DNA from: Acidiferrimicrobium sp. IK
GTDB taxonomy: Bacteria; Actinomycetota; Acidimicrobiia; Acidimicrobiales; Palsa-688
Length of the DNA stretch: 64,000 nucleotides
Assembly (NCBI RefSeq): GCF_025499425.1
Contig: NZ_JAIMCB010000004.1
Location: 62,001 to 126,000 of the forward strand
Direction: 5' to 3'
Shown here: in pieces, positions 1-8,673 of the stretch
Layout: the number at the start of each line of letters is the position of its first letter
How positions within the stretch are numbered: position 1 is the first letter of the stretch
Translations under genes and position numbers: made by a program
The notes under the pieces: generated by a model
The model's input: only the letters and a program-made list of their open reading frames with translations
Database searches by the model: none
What the model was told of the DNA's origin: nothing

Positions 1-354
1 GAGCGAGCCGGCGACGAAACGGTCGGGCCCGTAGCTGTCTGCCACCTCCCGGGCGATGCGCGCCGCCCGGCGGGACAACTCCTCGGCCCGCTCCGCGATG
101 CCGTACTCGGCGAGCACCCACGGCAGCGACCCGAAGCTGTCGGTCTCGACCACGTCGCAGCCCACCTCGAAGAACGACCGGTGCAAGTCCGCCACCACGT
201 CGGGCCGGGTCGAGACGAGGATCTCGTTGCAGCCCTCGAACGCCGGGCCCCCGAAGTCGTCGGGCCCTAGCTGGCGCAGCTGCAGGTTCGTGCCGGTCGC
301 GCCGTCGAACACGACCACACGCTCGCGGACGGCTTCCAGATACGAACGACCCAT
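1..354 (-). CDS. metH: methionine synthase, N-terminal part (partial)
   Basis: Cobalamin-dependent methionine synthase transfers a methyl group from methyltetrahydrofolate to homocysteine in the cytoplasm. Only the first 118 codons are present, and the frame stays open to the left edge. The protein starts MGRSYLEAV, then shows GATGTNLQ and FEGCNEIL, both typical of the homocysteine-binding (S-methyltransferase) domain, followed by ETDSFGS. The ATG at 354 lies 6 nt downstream of a TAGCCT box, with no Shine-Dalgarno sequence. The catalytic zinc cysteines and the cobalamin domains would lie outside the window, so a shorter stand-alone homocysteine methyltransferase is not excluded. The cobalamin adenosyltransferase gene at 4588 shows that the cell handles corrinoids. 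Confidence 0.85.
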   Translation of the reverse strand, partial: MGRSYLEAVRERVVVFDGATGTNLQLRQLGPDDFGGPAFEGCNEILVSTRPDVVADLHRSFFEVGCDVVETDSFGSLPWVLAEYGIAERAEELSRRAARIAREVADSYGPDRFVAGSL

Positions 355-360
355 CCCGAC

Positions 361-366
361 AGGCTA
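361..366 (-). promoter_or_regulatory. -10 box of metH (leaderless)
   Basis: On the minus strand this reads TAGCCT. It ends 6 nt before the metH ATG, which would place the transcript start at or next to the start codon. Confidence 0.5.
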
Positions 367-514
367 CTGGCTGGTCCCTGTGTGGCCTCCGATCCGGGAC
401 CGTTCCCTGCCGGGAGCGGAGCGGTCCGGCCTGGTCGGGGAGCCGGTGGGGCATGATGGAGGAGGCTGCGACCGCGGCGTCGCGAGGAGCCCGAACCGAG
501 TGGCAAGAAAGGCG

Positions 515-1726
515 ATGAGCGAAGCCGGCAGGCAGTCCGAGGCCGACGAGGGGGACGGAACCGGTGTGGCCCGTCCCTGGGCGCCCACGGCCGGCTCCCC
601 GACGGGCGCGCCTGGACCCGGGCGTCTGTCCCGCCGCTTCGCGTGGCGGGTGGTGGCCCTCATCTGGCACAAGACCTTCGAGGATCGGATCCTCGGGCTG
701 GCGGCGGAGGCCGGGTTTTGGGCCCTGGTGTCCCTGCCGTCGATGCTCCTCGCCATCTTCGGTGCGCTCGGCTACCTGAGGGGGGTGATCGGGGCGACCA
801 CCGTCAGCAGGGTGCACCAAGACGTGCTGCGGGCCGCGGGTGACGTGCTCACTCCGGCCACCGTCAGCAGCGACGTCGCGCCGATCCTCAACGAGGTCTT
901 GGCCCGCGGCCACCTCGAGGTGGTCTCGATCGGGTTCGTGATCTCGCTTTGGTCCGGATCCACGGCGATGAGCGACTACGTCAACACCATCACCGTGGCG
1001 TACGGGATGCGAGGGTTGCGCGGCGCCGTGCGCAGCCGCCTGGTCGCCCTCTGGCTCTACCTTTGCGCGTTGGTCGCGGGGATCGTGCTGCTGCCTGCGC
1101 TGGCGCTCGGCCCCGACCTGATCACCCAGATGTTCCCGGGCAACGTCCACGACGAGGTCCGCCTCACCGTGCAGATCATGTACTGGCCGGTCATCGCGGT
1201 GGGCTCCGTCGCGGTGCTGTCGATGCTCTACAAGGCGTGCCTGCCGGTGCGGGTGGCCTGGCGGCGGGGGTTGCCGGGGGCCACCGTCGCCATGGTGCTG
1301 TGGGTGTTCTTCAGCTTCGCGGTTCGGGCCTACCTGACCTCGAGCTTCCGCCAGCGCTCCGCTTACGGCTCGCTGTCCGCGCCGATCGCCGGCCTGCTGT
1401 TTTTCTACTTCACCGCCCTCGCGGTGCTTCTCGGCGCGGAGATCAACTCGGCCATCGACGCCCTCCACCCGGTCCGCTCCACCGAGGACGGCCGGGCCCG
1501 CTCCCGGCTGAAGGCGGCCGGCGGCGCGTCCCCCTACCTGGCCCCGCCCGAGGCGGCGTCGGGGCCGGCGGCGTCGCCGGCCGGGCCGCTGGGGCCGCCA
1601 CCCTCCGCCGGCCGGGAGCCGGCCACCGCCCCTGACAGGCGGCGCCGGCGGGACGCCTTCCGCCGACTGCGATGGTCACCGCGGCGCGAGCCGGTCCCCG
1701 TCGCCGACCCCCACGAGCGCCGCTGA
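515..1726 (+). CDS. YihY/BrkB family inner-membrane protein
   Basis: Integral membrane protein of the YihY/virulence factor BrkB (formerly 'RNase BN') family; its biochemical role is unsettled. A polar Pro/Gly-rich N-terminus precedes the motif HKTFEDRILGLAAEAGFWAL, the family's usual opening before the first membrane helix. About six hydrophobic segments follow, ending in AGLLFFYFTALAVLLGAEIN, also a family hallmark. The C-terminal tail is Pro/Arg-rich and looks disordered. The ATG at 515 was chosen because AAGAAAGG lies just upstream; the frame extends further upstream but only over the metH promoter. The last 51 nt overlap the end of the convergent TauE gene. Confidence 0.85.
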   Translation: MSEAGRQSEADEGDGTGVARPWAPTAGSPTGAPGPGRLSRRFAWRVVALIWHKTFEDRILGLAAEAGFWALVSLPSMLLAIFGALGYLRGVIGATTVSRVHQDVLRAAGDVLTPATVSSDVAPILNEVLARGHLEVVSIGFVISLWSGSTAMSDYVNTITVAYGMRGLRGAVRSRLVALWLYLCALVAGIVLLPALALGPDLITQMFPGNVHDEVRLTVQIMYWPVIAVGSVAVLSMLYKACLPVRVAWRRGLPGATVAMVLWVFFSFAVRAYLTSSFRQRSAYGSLSAPIAGLLFFYFTALAVLLGAEINSAIDALHPVRSTEDGRARSRLKAAGGASPYLAPPEAASGPAASPAGPLGPPPSAGREPATAPDRRRRRDAFRRLRWSPRREPVPVADPHERR

Positions 1727-2815
1727 CCCTCCCGCGCTCGACGCCGCGGTGAGGGCCGGGCGCACCACGGCGAAGTACACCACCGCCGCCGCCAGGCCGA
1801 CCCCGAATGGCGCCCCGATCGCCATCACGCTCACCCACCGCAGCCGGGAGGCACCCGCTGCGCTCCACTCGGCGGGGGCGCGCAGCGTCGCGTCCGCCGC
1901 GCCCCACAACGCCACGCCGATCACGACCCCGATCCCGACGGTCCACGCCAGCCCGTGGGTGTCGGTGTCGAACAGCAGCGACAGGGCCGACGCGGCCAGG
2001 ACCACCACCAGGACCGGCCTGACCACAGCGTCGGGGGCCTTGGCCGACACCCGGGCGCCCGCGTACACCCCCGGTACGCTTCCGGCCAGCAGAGCCCCGG
2101 CGATGGCGAAGCTGATGTGGCCGAAAGCGAGCTGGCCGAGGGCGGCGGACGCGACGAGCGGGACGGCTTGGACCAAGTCGGTGCCCACTAGCGACTTCGA
2201 GGTGAGCTGCGGGTAGAGCAGCATCAACAGCACGATCATGAGGGACCCCGAACCCACGGAGGTCATCCCCACGATGAAGCCGCCGGCCACCCCGACCAGC
2301 ACGGTCGGGGCGGTCTTGACCTCGTAGGAGACCGCCGCGGAGCGCGAGGCGTCGCCGGAGCGCCGCCGGCGGGCGCTCAGGTAGGACTTGGCGACCAGGC
2401 TGGCGCAGGCGACGACGAGCGCCCAGCCGAGGACGGTCTTCACCTCCTGCTGCACCCCCGTGCCGCTCAGCCGGTTGATGGCGTAGGCCCCGACGAACGC
2501 GGCCGGCACCGAGCCGGCCACCAGCCGGACGACGAGCGGTTTGTGGATCGTGCCCCGCCGGAGGTGCACGCCTCCTCCCACCGGCTTCATCACCAGCGAG
2601 TTGACCAGGTCGCTGGCGATCGCCACCTTGACGTCGATCCCAAACAGCAGGACCAAGATCGGGGTCATCAGCGCCCCGCCCCCCATGCCGGTGATGCCGA
2701 CCGCGAAACCGCCGAGGAGACCGGCGGCGGCCAGCAGCCAGCTGCTCGGGTTGTGATGGGCCTGGTGGCTTCCGGCGTGGGCCGCGACGAGCGCCGCGGC
2801 GTGAAGAGCCGTCAC
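1676..2815 (-). CDS. sulfite exporter TauE/SafE family permease
   Basis: Membrane permease of the TauE/SafE (DUF81) family, whose members export sulfite, sulfoacetate or similar organic anions. The 379-residue protein has a His-rich N-terminus (HAGSHQAHHN), then the family signature GLLGGFAVGITGMGGGALM. The second half holds the matching repeat GGFIVGMTSVGSGSLM, and about nine hydrophobic segments are visible. The GTG at 2815 follows GGAAGG. Two nearly symmetric halves, each with a Gly-rich loop, are typical. Its 3' end overlaps the convergent YihY gene by 51 nt. Substrate cannot be told; the sulfate-activation genes at 16-19 kb make sulfite possible but this is inference. Confidence 0.88.
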   Translation of the reverse strand: MTALHAAALVAAHAGSHQAHHNPSSWLLAAAGLLGGFAVGITGMGGGALMTPILVLLFGIDVKVAIASDLVNSLVMKPVGGGVHLRRGTIHKPLVVRLVAGSVPAAFVGAYAINRLSGTGVQQEVKTVLGWALVVACASLVAKSYLSARRRRSGDASRSAAVSYEVKTAPTVLVGVAGGFIVGMTSVGSGSLMIVLLMLLYPQLTSKSLVGTDLVQAVPLVASAALGQLAFGHISFAIAGALLAGSVPGVYAGARVSAKAPDAVVRPVLVVVLAASALSLLFDTDTHGLAWTVGIGVVIGVALWGAADATLRAPAEWSAAGASRLRWVSVMAIGAPFGVGLAAAVVYFAVVRPALTAASSAGGSAALVGVGDGDRLAPR

Positions 2816-2919
2816 GTGGATCCCTTCCGAACTGGTCGACCTTTCAGGTCGGATTTCGAGACAATAGCGGTTCCGCCGCCGGCGGCCGTGGGGGGCTCCG
2901 GGCGGGCGGGCTGCGCCGC

Positions 2920-2925
2920 TAGCGT
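2920..2925 (+). promoter_or_regulatory. -10 box of the ABC-F gene (leaderless)
   Basis: TAGCGT, followed by 7 nt and the GTG start at 2933. No ribosome-binding site is visible between them. Confidence 0.5.
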
Positions 2926-2932
2926 CGCCACG

Positions 2933-4561
2933 GTGCTCTCGGCCAAGGACATCGCGCTCGCTCGGGGCACCCAGGTGGTCCTCGACCGGGTATCGCTGGC
3001 GGTGGGGCCCGGCGACCGGGTGGGGATCGTCGGGCCCAACGGGATCGGCAAGTCGACGTTCCTCGGCGTCCTGGCCGGCCTGGTCGTGCCCGACGCCGGG
3101 ACCGTCGAGCGGGCGCCGGCGGCGCTGTCGGTCGGCTTGTTGACCCAGGAGCCCGACGGGCTGCCCGGTGAGACCCTGGGCGAATACCTGGCCCGGCGTA
3201 CCGGCGTGGCGGAGGCCGGCGACGACCTCGACCGGCTGACCGCGGCGATGGCCGCCGACCACCGCCTGGTCGACGACTACAGCGCCGCGCTGGATCGCTA
3301 CCTGGCGCTCGGCGGCGACGACTTCGAGGCCCGCGCCGCGGTGGTCTGCGCCGATGTCGGCCTGCCCGCCGACCGGATGGGCGTGGCCATCGCCGACCTC
3401 TCGGGCGGCCAGGCGGCCCGGGCCGGTCTGGCCGCGGTGCTGCTGGCCCGCTTCGATGTGTTCCTCCTCGACGAGCCGACCAACGACTTGGATTTCGCCG
3501 GGCTGGAACGCCTCGAGGGCTTCGTGCAGTCGGTGCCCGGCGCGGTGGTGGCGGTGTCCCACGACCGAGCGTTCCTCGACCGGTCGGTGACGAGGATGCT
3601 CGAGATCGGCGAGCACACCCACCAGGGCAGCGAGTTCGCCGGCGGGTGGAGCGAGTTCGTCGAGCGGCGGGCGCTGGCGCGCAGCCAGGCCAGCGCTGCC
3701 TACGACGAATGGAAGGGCCAGCGGGACCGGCTCCGCGAGCGGGTCCGCACCCAGCGCTCGTGGTCAGAGCGGGGGGTCCGCAAGGCGGTCAAGGCCCCGA
3801 AGGACAACGACAAGGCGCAGCGGGGCTTCTCCGTGAACCGCACCGAGAAGCAGGCGTCGAAGGTCAAGATCTCAGAGCGTGCGCTCGAGCGTCTCGGGCA
3901 GCTGGACAAGCCGTGGGAGGGGTGGCAGCTGCAGCTCGATCTGCGCAGCTCCGGACGCAGCGGCGACGTCGTGGCTCGCCTCGACGGGGCGACGGTGGAT
4001 CGGGGGATGTTCCGCCTGGGGCCGGTCGACCTGGAGATCGGCTGGGCGGAGCGGGTCGCGGTCGTCGGACCCAACGGCGGGGGCAAGTCCACCCTGATGC
4101 GGGCCCTGACCGGCGAGATCCCCCTCGACGGCGGCCGCCGCTGGATCGGGCCCGGCGTGACCTTCGGCCGTCTCGACCAGGGCCGGGCCCGGTTCAACGC
4201 GGCGCCCACACTGCTCCAGGGGTTCATGGACGAGACCGGGGTGCTCGCCGAGGAGGCCCGCTCGACGCTGGCCAAACTCGGTCTCGGCGCCGCTCACGTC
4301 CACCGGCCGGCGGCGGAGCTGTCGCCGGGGGAGCGGACCCGGGCGCAGCTGGGCGCGTTCATGGTGGCGGGAGCCAACTGCTTGGTCCTCGACGAGCCGA
4401 CCAACCACCTGGACCTACCGGCCATCGAACAGCTGGAGGAGGCGCTCGAGCAGTTCGAGGGCACGGTGCTGCTGGTCACCCACGACCGCTGGATGCTCGA
4501 GACCGTCTCGCTGACCCGCACCGTCGAGGTCGAGGCCGGCGCGGTGCGGGACCTCGGCTGA
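2933..4561 (+). CDS. ABC-F family ATPase
   Basis: Soluble twin ATPase of the ABC-F family; such proteins act on the ribosome (translation factors, or antibiotic target protection). There are no membrane segments. The first nucleotide-binding domain has Walker A GPNGIGKST (residues 34-42), signature LSGGQ and Walker B LLDEPTNDLD. The second has GPNGGGKST (from about residue 379), the signature variant LSPGE and VLDEPTNHLD. Between them lies a charged, Arg/Lys-rich linker (about 225-310) with the P-site-tRNA-interacting motif character of the family. At 542 residues the length is normal. A leaderless GTG start at 2933 fits the N-terminal alignment. It could be an EttA/Uup-like housekeeping factor or a resistance protein; sequence alone does not decide. 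Confidence 0.9.
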   Translation: MLSAKDIALARGTQVVLDRVSLAVGPGDRVGIVGPNGIGKSTFLGVLAGLVVPDAGTVERAPAALSVGLLTQEPDGLPGETLGEYLARRTGVAEAGDDLDRLTAAMAADHRLVDDYSAALDRYLALGGDDFEARAAVVCADVGLPADRMGVAIADLSGGQAARAGLAAVLLARFDVFLLDEPTNDLDFAGLERLEGFVQSVPGAVVAVSHDRAFLDRSVTRMLEIGEHTHQGSEFAGGWSEFVERRALARSQASAAYDEWKGQRDRLRERVRTQRSWSERGVRKAVKAPKDNDKAQRGFSVNRTEKQASKVKISERALERLGQLDKPWEGWQLQLDLRSSGRSGDVVARLDGATVDRGMFRLGPVDLEIGWAERVAVVGPNGGGKSTLMRALTGEIPLDGGRRWIGPGVTFGRLDQGRARFNAAPTLLQGFMDETGVLAEEARSTLAKLGLGAAHVHRPAAELSPGERTRAQLGAFMVAGANCLVLDEPTNHLDLPAIEQLEEALEQFEGTVLLVTHDRWMLETVSLTRTVEVEAGAVRDLG

Positions 4562-4574
4562 GGCCCACCGTCGG

Positions 4575-4580
4575 TAGATT
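4575..4580 (+). promoter_or_regulatory. -10 box of pduO (leaderless)
   Basis: TAGATT followed by 7 nt and the GTG start at 4588; it lies just after the stop of the ABC-F gene. Confidence 0.5.
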
Positions 4581-4587
4581 CGCTCGT

Positions 4588-5130
4588 GTGAAGATCTATA
4601 CGCGCAAGGGGGACGACGGCACCACCGGGCTCCTCTACGGCGGACGCGTCCCGAAGACGTCGCCGGTGATCGGGGCCAACGGCGACATCGACGAGGCTCA
4701 AGCCGCCCTCGGAGTGGCCCGCGCCGCGGCCGGGCCAGGCCGGCTCGACGCCATGCTGGTCGGCGTCGAGCGTGACCTCTACGCGCTCATGGCCGAGGTC
4801 GCCACCGCCCCGGCCAACCGCCACAAGCTGACCCCGGGCGCGTCCCTCGTTACCGCCGAGATGGTGGCCGCCATCGAGGCGCTCATCGACGAGCTGACCC
4901 CCGAGTTCCCGCCGCTGACCGACTTCTCCATCCCCGGCCAGGACCCCGTCTCGGCCCAACTGGACCTGGCCCGTACCGTCGTGCGCCGCGCCGAGCGGTC
5001 CCTGCAGGCGGTGGGGATGACCGACAGCCTGGCTCCCGCCTACCTCAACCGGCTGTCGGACCTGGTGTGGACCATGGCCCGGTGGCAGGAGCACGGCGAG
5101 ACCCTCCGCGCCCGCGACGCCGGCGCCTGA
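4588..5130 (+). CDS. pduO: PduO-type ATP:cob(I)alamin adenosyltransferase
   Basis: Transfers the 5'-deoxyadenosyl group of ATP to cob(I)alamin, giving adenosylcobalamin. The N-terminal VKIYTRKGDDGTTGLLYGG is the ATP-binding signature of the PduO/MMAB class. The later RTVVRRAERSLQ and YLNRLSDLVWTMAR are the conserved helical motifs around the corrinoid site. The 180-residue length is typical. It sits 27 nt after the ABC-F gene but has its own TAGATT box. A cobalamin-dependent metH at the left edge is a plausible reason for corrinoid handling, although that enzyme uses methylcobalamin rather than the adenosyl form. Confidence 0.92.
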   Translation: MKIYTRKGDDGTTGLLYGGRVPKTSPVIGANGDIDEAQAALGVARAAAGPGRLDAMLVGVERDLYALMAEVATAPANRHKLTPGASLVTAEMVAAIEALIDELTPEFPPLTDFSIPGQDPVSAQLDLARTVVRRAERSLQAVGMTDSLAPAYLNRLSDLVWTMARWQEHGETLRARDAGA

Positions 5131-5238
5131 GCCCGCCGCGGCGTGGCCCCGAGCCAGCGCGGTCGCGCAGCCCAGAACCGGCCCGCAGCGCGGAGCCGGC
5201 CCGCACCCCCGACCCCACCCAGACCCAGTAGAGGAACG

Positions 5239-6705
5239 ATGACCGACACTGCCTCCCGGCCCGCCACGACCACCGACCGCTCCGCCCCGATCCGCTTCGT
5301 CGACGCTGACGAGGTGCCCGCCGACGCCGAGGTCCTCGGCGTCCCCGTGTTCGACGACTTGACGCTGCCCGTCGGCGCCGGCGCGCGACTCGACGTGGCG
5401 TTCCTTCGCCGCTGCGGCTTCGAGGGCCGTCCCGGCCAGGCGCGGGCGGTGCCGGCCGACGACGGCACGACGGTGGTGGCGCTCGGAGTCGGGAAAGGCG
5501 ACCGGGTCGACGGCGACGTGCTGCGCCGGGCCGGTGCGGCGCTGGCCCGCCACGCCGGGGCGGCGGCGAAGGTCGCCACGACGCTGCCGGCCGCCGCGGG
5601 TGGGATGGCCGCGCCGGTCGTGGAGGGGTTCGCGCTGGGCTCATACCGCTTCGAGGACGGCCGGCGCCGGGTCCAACCCCGGGCGGTCGAGCAGCTGACG
5701 GTGGTCGGCGCCCGGGCGGACGACGTACGGCGCGGCGCGGTGGCGGCCGAGGCCACCGCCCGAGCCCGGGACTGGGTCAACACCCCGGCGCGGGACCTGA
5801 CCCCCACCCGCCTCGGGGCCCTGACCGAGGAGCTGGCCCGCGAACGGGGCCTGCGCGTCGAGGTCTGGGACGAGCGCCGAATCGCCGCCGAGGGGCTGGG
5901 CGGTCTGGGCGGGGTGGCGGCCGGTGCCGTCGAGCCGGCCCGGTTGATCAAGCTGGAATACCGCCCGAGGTCACCCCGGGCCCGCGTCGCCCTGGTCGGC
6001 AAGGGCATCACCTTCGACTCGGGCGGCCTGTCGCTCAAGACCGCCGCGGGAATGATGACTATGAAGAGCGACATGGGCGGCGCGGCGGCGGTCATCAACG
6101 CCACGCTGGCCGCCGCCGACCTCGCCCTGCCGGTCGCGGTGACCGCATGGGTGTCGGCCACGGAGAACATGCCGAGCGGCACCGCCATCCGCCCCGGCGA
6201 CGTCCTCGTCGCCCGCAACGGCACAACCATCGAGGTCCTAAACACCGACGCGGAAGGGCGCCTGGTGCTGGCCGACGCCTTGAGCCTGGCGGTCGAGGAG
6301 GAACCCGACGCGATCGTCGACGTGGCCACCCTCACCGGTGGGCAGCGGGTGGCGCTCGGCTCCGGCGTGGCCGCGGTGCTGGCCAACGACGACGCCTTGG
6401 CCGCGAAGGTGACCGCCGCCGGCGACGCGGCGGGGGAGCCGGCGTGGCGGCTGCCCCTCGTCGCCGCCTACCGCAAGCGTCTCGACTCCGAGGTGGCGGA
6501 CATCAAAAACGTCACCACCGGCGCGGCGGAGGCGTCGACGATCATCGCCGCGTTGTTCCTCGAGGAGTTCGTCGACGGGCGGTCGTGGGCCCACCTCGAC
6601 ATCGCGGCGCCGAGTTGGTCCGACAGCGACGAGGGGCTGCTCACCAAGGGCGGCACCGGGTGGGGGACCCGCACCCTCATCGAGATGCTCGCCGCCTGGG
6701 CGTAA
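5239..6705 (+). CDS. pepA: leucyl aminopeptidase (M17)
   Basis: Cytosolic dinuclear-metal exopeptidase that removes N-terminal residues from peptides. The C-terminal catalytic domain is complete: GKGITFDSGGLSLK with metal and catalytic lysines near residue 255, KSDMGGAA, and the M17 signature NTDAEGRLVLADAL at 335-348. The N-terminal half is the variable PepA macro-like domain. The length of 488 residues is normal for actinobacterial homologues. GAGGAA lies 4 nt before the ATG at 5239, so this start is preferred over upstream in-frame codons in the Pro/Arg-rich leader. It is convergent with the ABC permease gene, whose stop lies 10 nt away. Confidence 0.95.
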   Translation: MTDTASRPATTTDRSAPIRFVDADEVPADAEVLGVPVFDDLTLPVGAGARLDVAFLRRCGFEGRPGQARAVPADDGTTVVALGVGKGDRVDGDVLRRAGAALARHAGAAAKVATTLPAAAGGMAAPVVEGFALGSYRFEDGRRRVQPRAVEQLTVVGARADDVRRGAVAAEATARARDWVNTPARDLTPTRLGALTEELARERGLRVEVWDERRIAAEGLGGLGGVAAGAVEPARLIKLEYRPRSPRARVALVGKGITFDSGGLSLKTAAGMMTMKSDMGGAAAVINATLAAADLALPVAVTAWVSATENMPSGTAIRPGDVLVARNGTTIEVLNTDAEGRLVLADALSLAVEEEPDAIVDVATLTGGQRVALGSGVAAVLANDDALAAKVTAAGDAAGEPAWRLPLVAAYRKRLDSEVADIKNVTTGAAEASTIIAALFLEEFVDGRSWAHLDIAAPSWSDSDEGLLTKGGTGWGTRTLIEMLAAWA

Positions 6706-6714
6706 GGGCTGGGG

Positions 6715-7560
6715 TCAGGGGCGCCGGTACGCCTTGACCGCCAGGTAGCCGAACACCGCGGTGATGCCAACCAGCCACAGCGCGGACTCCCACCCGTGGG
6801 TGACCAGCGGGCCGCCGAGGGCCAGGGCCCGCATCTCGTCCATCACGATCGTGACCGGTTGGTTGTTGGCGAACGCCTGCAGCCAACCGGGCATCGACTG
6901 CACCTGGACGAACGCCGAGGACACGAACGTCAACGGGAACAGCCAGATCAGCCCGACCGAGCCGACCGACTCCTCGTCACGGACCAGCAGGCCGATCCAC
7001 CCCGCCACGCAGCAGATGGAGACGCCGAGCGCGACGCCGAGGGCCAGCATTGCGATGGCCGGCAGGACCCCGTTTTCGAACCGGAACCCGACCGCGTAGC
7101 CGACCGCGGCGAGGACCACCACCGTTGCGGTCAGCCGGACCGTGTCGGCGAGCAGCCGGCCGACGAGGACCGCGGAGCGGGCCATGGGCATCGAGCGGAA
7201 CCGGTCGATGATCCCCTTCTGCATCTCCCGGGCCAGAGCGATAGCCGTGCCGAAGGACGCGAACGCCGCGCTCTGGCCGATGATCCCCGGCATGAGGAAG
7301 TTGACGTAGCCGCCTTTGACGTCGACCTTGATGGCCCCGCCGAACACGTAGCGGAACAGCAGGACGAACATGACCGGCTGCACGATCGTGAACACGATGA
7401 AGCTAGGGACTCTCAGCCAGACCAGCATGTCCCGGCGGGTCAACGTCAACGCGTCGGCGAGCGCCCAGCGGAGGCGCTGGTTGCCGCCCGGGGGGTGGTA
7501 GCCGAGCAGCTCGTGGGCGGCGGAGGGGCGCCGCTCGGAGGCGGTGGTGCTAAGCGACAT
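6715..7560 (-). CDS. ABC-2 type transporter permease (DrrB-like)
   Basis: Membrane half of a daunorubicin-resistance-type ABC exporter. The 281-residue protein has the expected N-terminal amphipathic region (DALTLTRRDMLVWLR) and six hydrophobic segments. The ABC-2 signature stretch RDRFRSMPMARSAVL-like (IIDRFRSMPMARSA, about residues 116-130) is present. Its start overlaps the last 11 nt of the ATPase gene, so the two are translationally coupled and form one exporter. The divergent MarR-type gene at 8674 probably controls them. The substrate is unknown; drugs or lipids are usual for this family. Confidence 0.9.
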   Translation of the reverse strand: MSLSTTASERRPSAAHELLGYHPPGGNQRLRWALADALTLTRRDMLVWLRVPSFIVFTIVQPVMFVLLFRYVFGGAIKVDVKGGYVNFLMPGIIGQSAAFASFGTAIALAREMQKGIIDRFRSMPMARSAVLVGRLLADTVRLTATVVVLAAVGYAVGFRFENGVLPAIAMLALGVALGVSICCVAGWIGLLVRDEESVGSVGLIWLFPLTFVSSAFVQVQSMPGWLQAFANNQPVTIVMDEMRALALGGPLVTHGWESALWLVGITAVFGYLAVKAYRRP

Positions 7561-8602
7561 GGTCGGTGCTCCTTGGGTGGCGATTAGCGGGCAGGGCGTC
7601 TCCGTCCTCGGCGCTGTGGCCGGTCAGGGAGAGGAACACGTCGTCGAGCGACGGCCGCCGCAGGGTCAGCCCGTCGGTCACGATGCCGGCGGCGTCGAGC
7701 TGGCGCACGGCCTGGATGACCGCGCTCGAACCCTTCCCGCCCACGCGCACCGCGATCTGGCCCGCCCCGCGGTCCACCGAGGGAGCGGCGTCGCTCAGGC
7801 CGGCCACAGCCTGGGCCGCGTCGTCGAGGCGATCGTCGTCGGGGACGATGAACTCGACCACGTCGCCGCCCACCATGTCCTTCAGCTCCTCGGCGGTGCC
7901 CCCGGCGATGACCCGGCCGTGGTCGATGACGATGATCTGGTCGGCCAGCTCGTCGGCCTCGTCGAGGTACTGGGTTGTGAGCAGCAAGGTCGTGCCGGTC
8001 GACACCAGGTCCCGGATGACCTCCCACATCCCGATGCGGCTGCGGGGGTCGAGCCCGGTGGTCGGCTCGTCGAGGAACAGCACCGCCGGGCGGGCCACCA
8101 GGCTCGACGCTAGGTCGAGGCGGCGCTGCATCCCACCGGAGAAGGTCTTGGCCGGTCGGTCGGCGGCGTCGGTCAGATTGAAGCGCTCCAGCAGCTCCGC
8201 GGCCCGGGTCCGGGCGGCGGCCTTCGGCAGGTGGTAGAGACGCCCGATGATCTCGAGGTTCTCGCGGCCGGTGAGCTCCTCCTGGATGGCCGCCGACTGG
8301 CCGGCCAGGCCGATGATCGCCCGTACCGCGTCGGGCTGGTGGACCACGTCGCGTCCCTCGACCAAAGCCTTGCCGCCGTCGGGTTGCAGCAAGGTGGTGA
8401 GCACCCTGACCGCGGTGGTCTTGCCCGCGCCGTTGGGCCCGAGCACGCCGAGCACGGTGCCACGAGGCACCTCGAAGTCGACGCCCCTAAGGGCGTGCAC
8501 GTCGCCGAAGGACTTGGTCAGGCCCTCGACGACGATTGCGGGCCCGTTCCAAGCGGCGCTGGTCACACCGGCGACCGTATCGGTGATGGTGGGTGGGGAC
8601 AC
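7550..8602 (-). CDS. ABC transporter ATP-binding protein (DrrA-like)
   Basis: ATPase partner of the permease at 6715. Walker A GPNGAGKTT lies at residues 55-63, followed by the Q-loop (GQSAAIQEELTGREN), signature FSGGMQRRLDLA, Walker B FLDEPTTGLDP and the switch region TTQYLDEADELAD. The roughly 100-residue C-terminal extension ends with LRRPSLDDVFLSLTG, the DrrA-type C-terminal domain that docks on the permease. The length of 350 residues is usual. The GTG at 8602 follows GGAAGGA at a good distance. The 5' region carries an inverted repeat between this gene and the divergent MarR gene. Confidence 0.93.
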   Translation of the reverse strand: MSPPTITDTVAGVTSAAWNGPAIVVEGLTKSFGDVHALRGVDFEVPRGTVLGVLGPNGAGKTTAVRVLTTLLQPDGGKALVEGRDVVHQPDAVRAIIGLAGQSAAIQEELTGRENLEIIGRLYHLPKAAARTRAAELLERFNLTDAADRPAKTFSGGMQRRLDLASSLVARPAVLFLDEPTTGLDPRSRIGMWEVIRDLVSTGTTLLLTTQYLDEADELADQIIVIDHGRVIAGGTAEELKDMVGGDVVEFIVPDDDRLDDAAQAVAGLSDAAPSVDRGAGQIAVRVGGKGSSAVIQAVRQLDAAGIVTDGLTLRRPSLDDVFLSLTGHSAEDGDALPANRHPRSTDHVA

Positions 8603-8630
8603 AACGATTTTCCTTCCTCGGCGATGATTA

Positions 8631-8643
8631 CTTAGGAGCTAAG
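8631..8643. promoter_or_regulatory. putative MarR operator (inverted repeat)
   Basis: CTTAG-GAG-CTAAG, a perfect 5-bp inverted repeat whose flanks (TTA before, ATAA after) loosely extend the symmetry. It lies in the 71-nt gap between the divergent ABC and MarR-fusion genes, where a repressor would control both. Confidence 0.5.
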
Positions 8644-8673
8644 ATAACGTGAAGGTAAGTGAAAAGGAGCGGT

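Noticed and set aside
56..514. N-terminal extension of the YihY protein to position 56
   Set aside because: It overlaps the metH coding region and promoter on the other strand and has no family similarity; the ATG at 515 has a ribosome-binding site.
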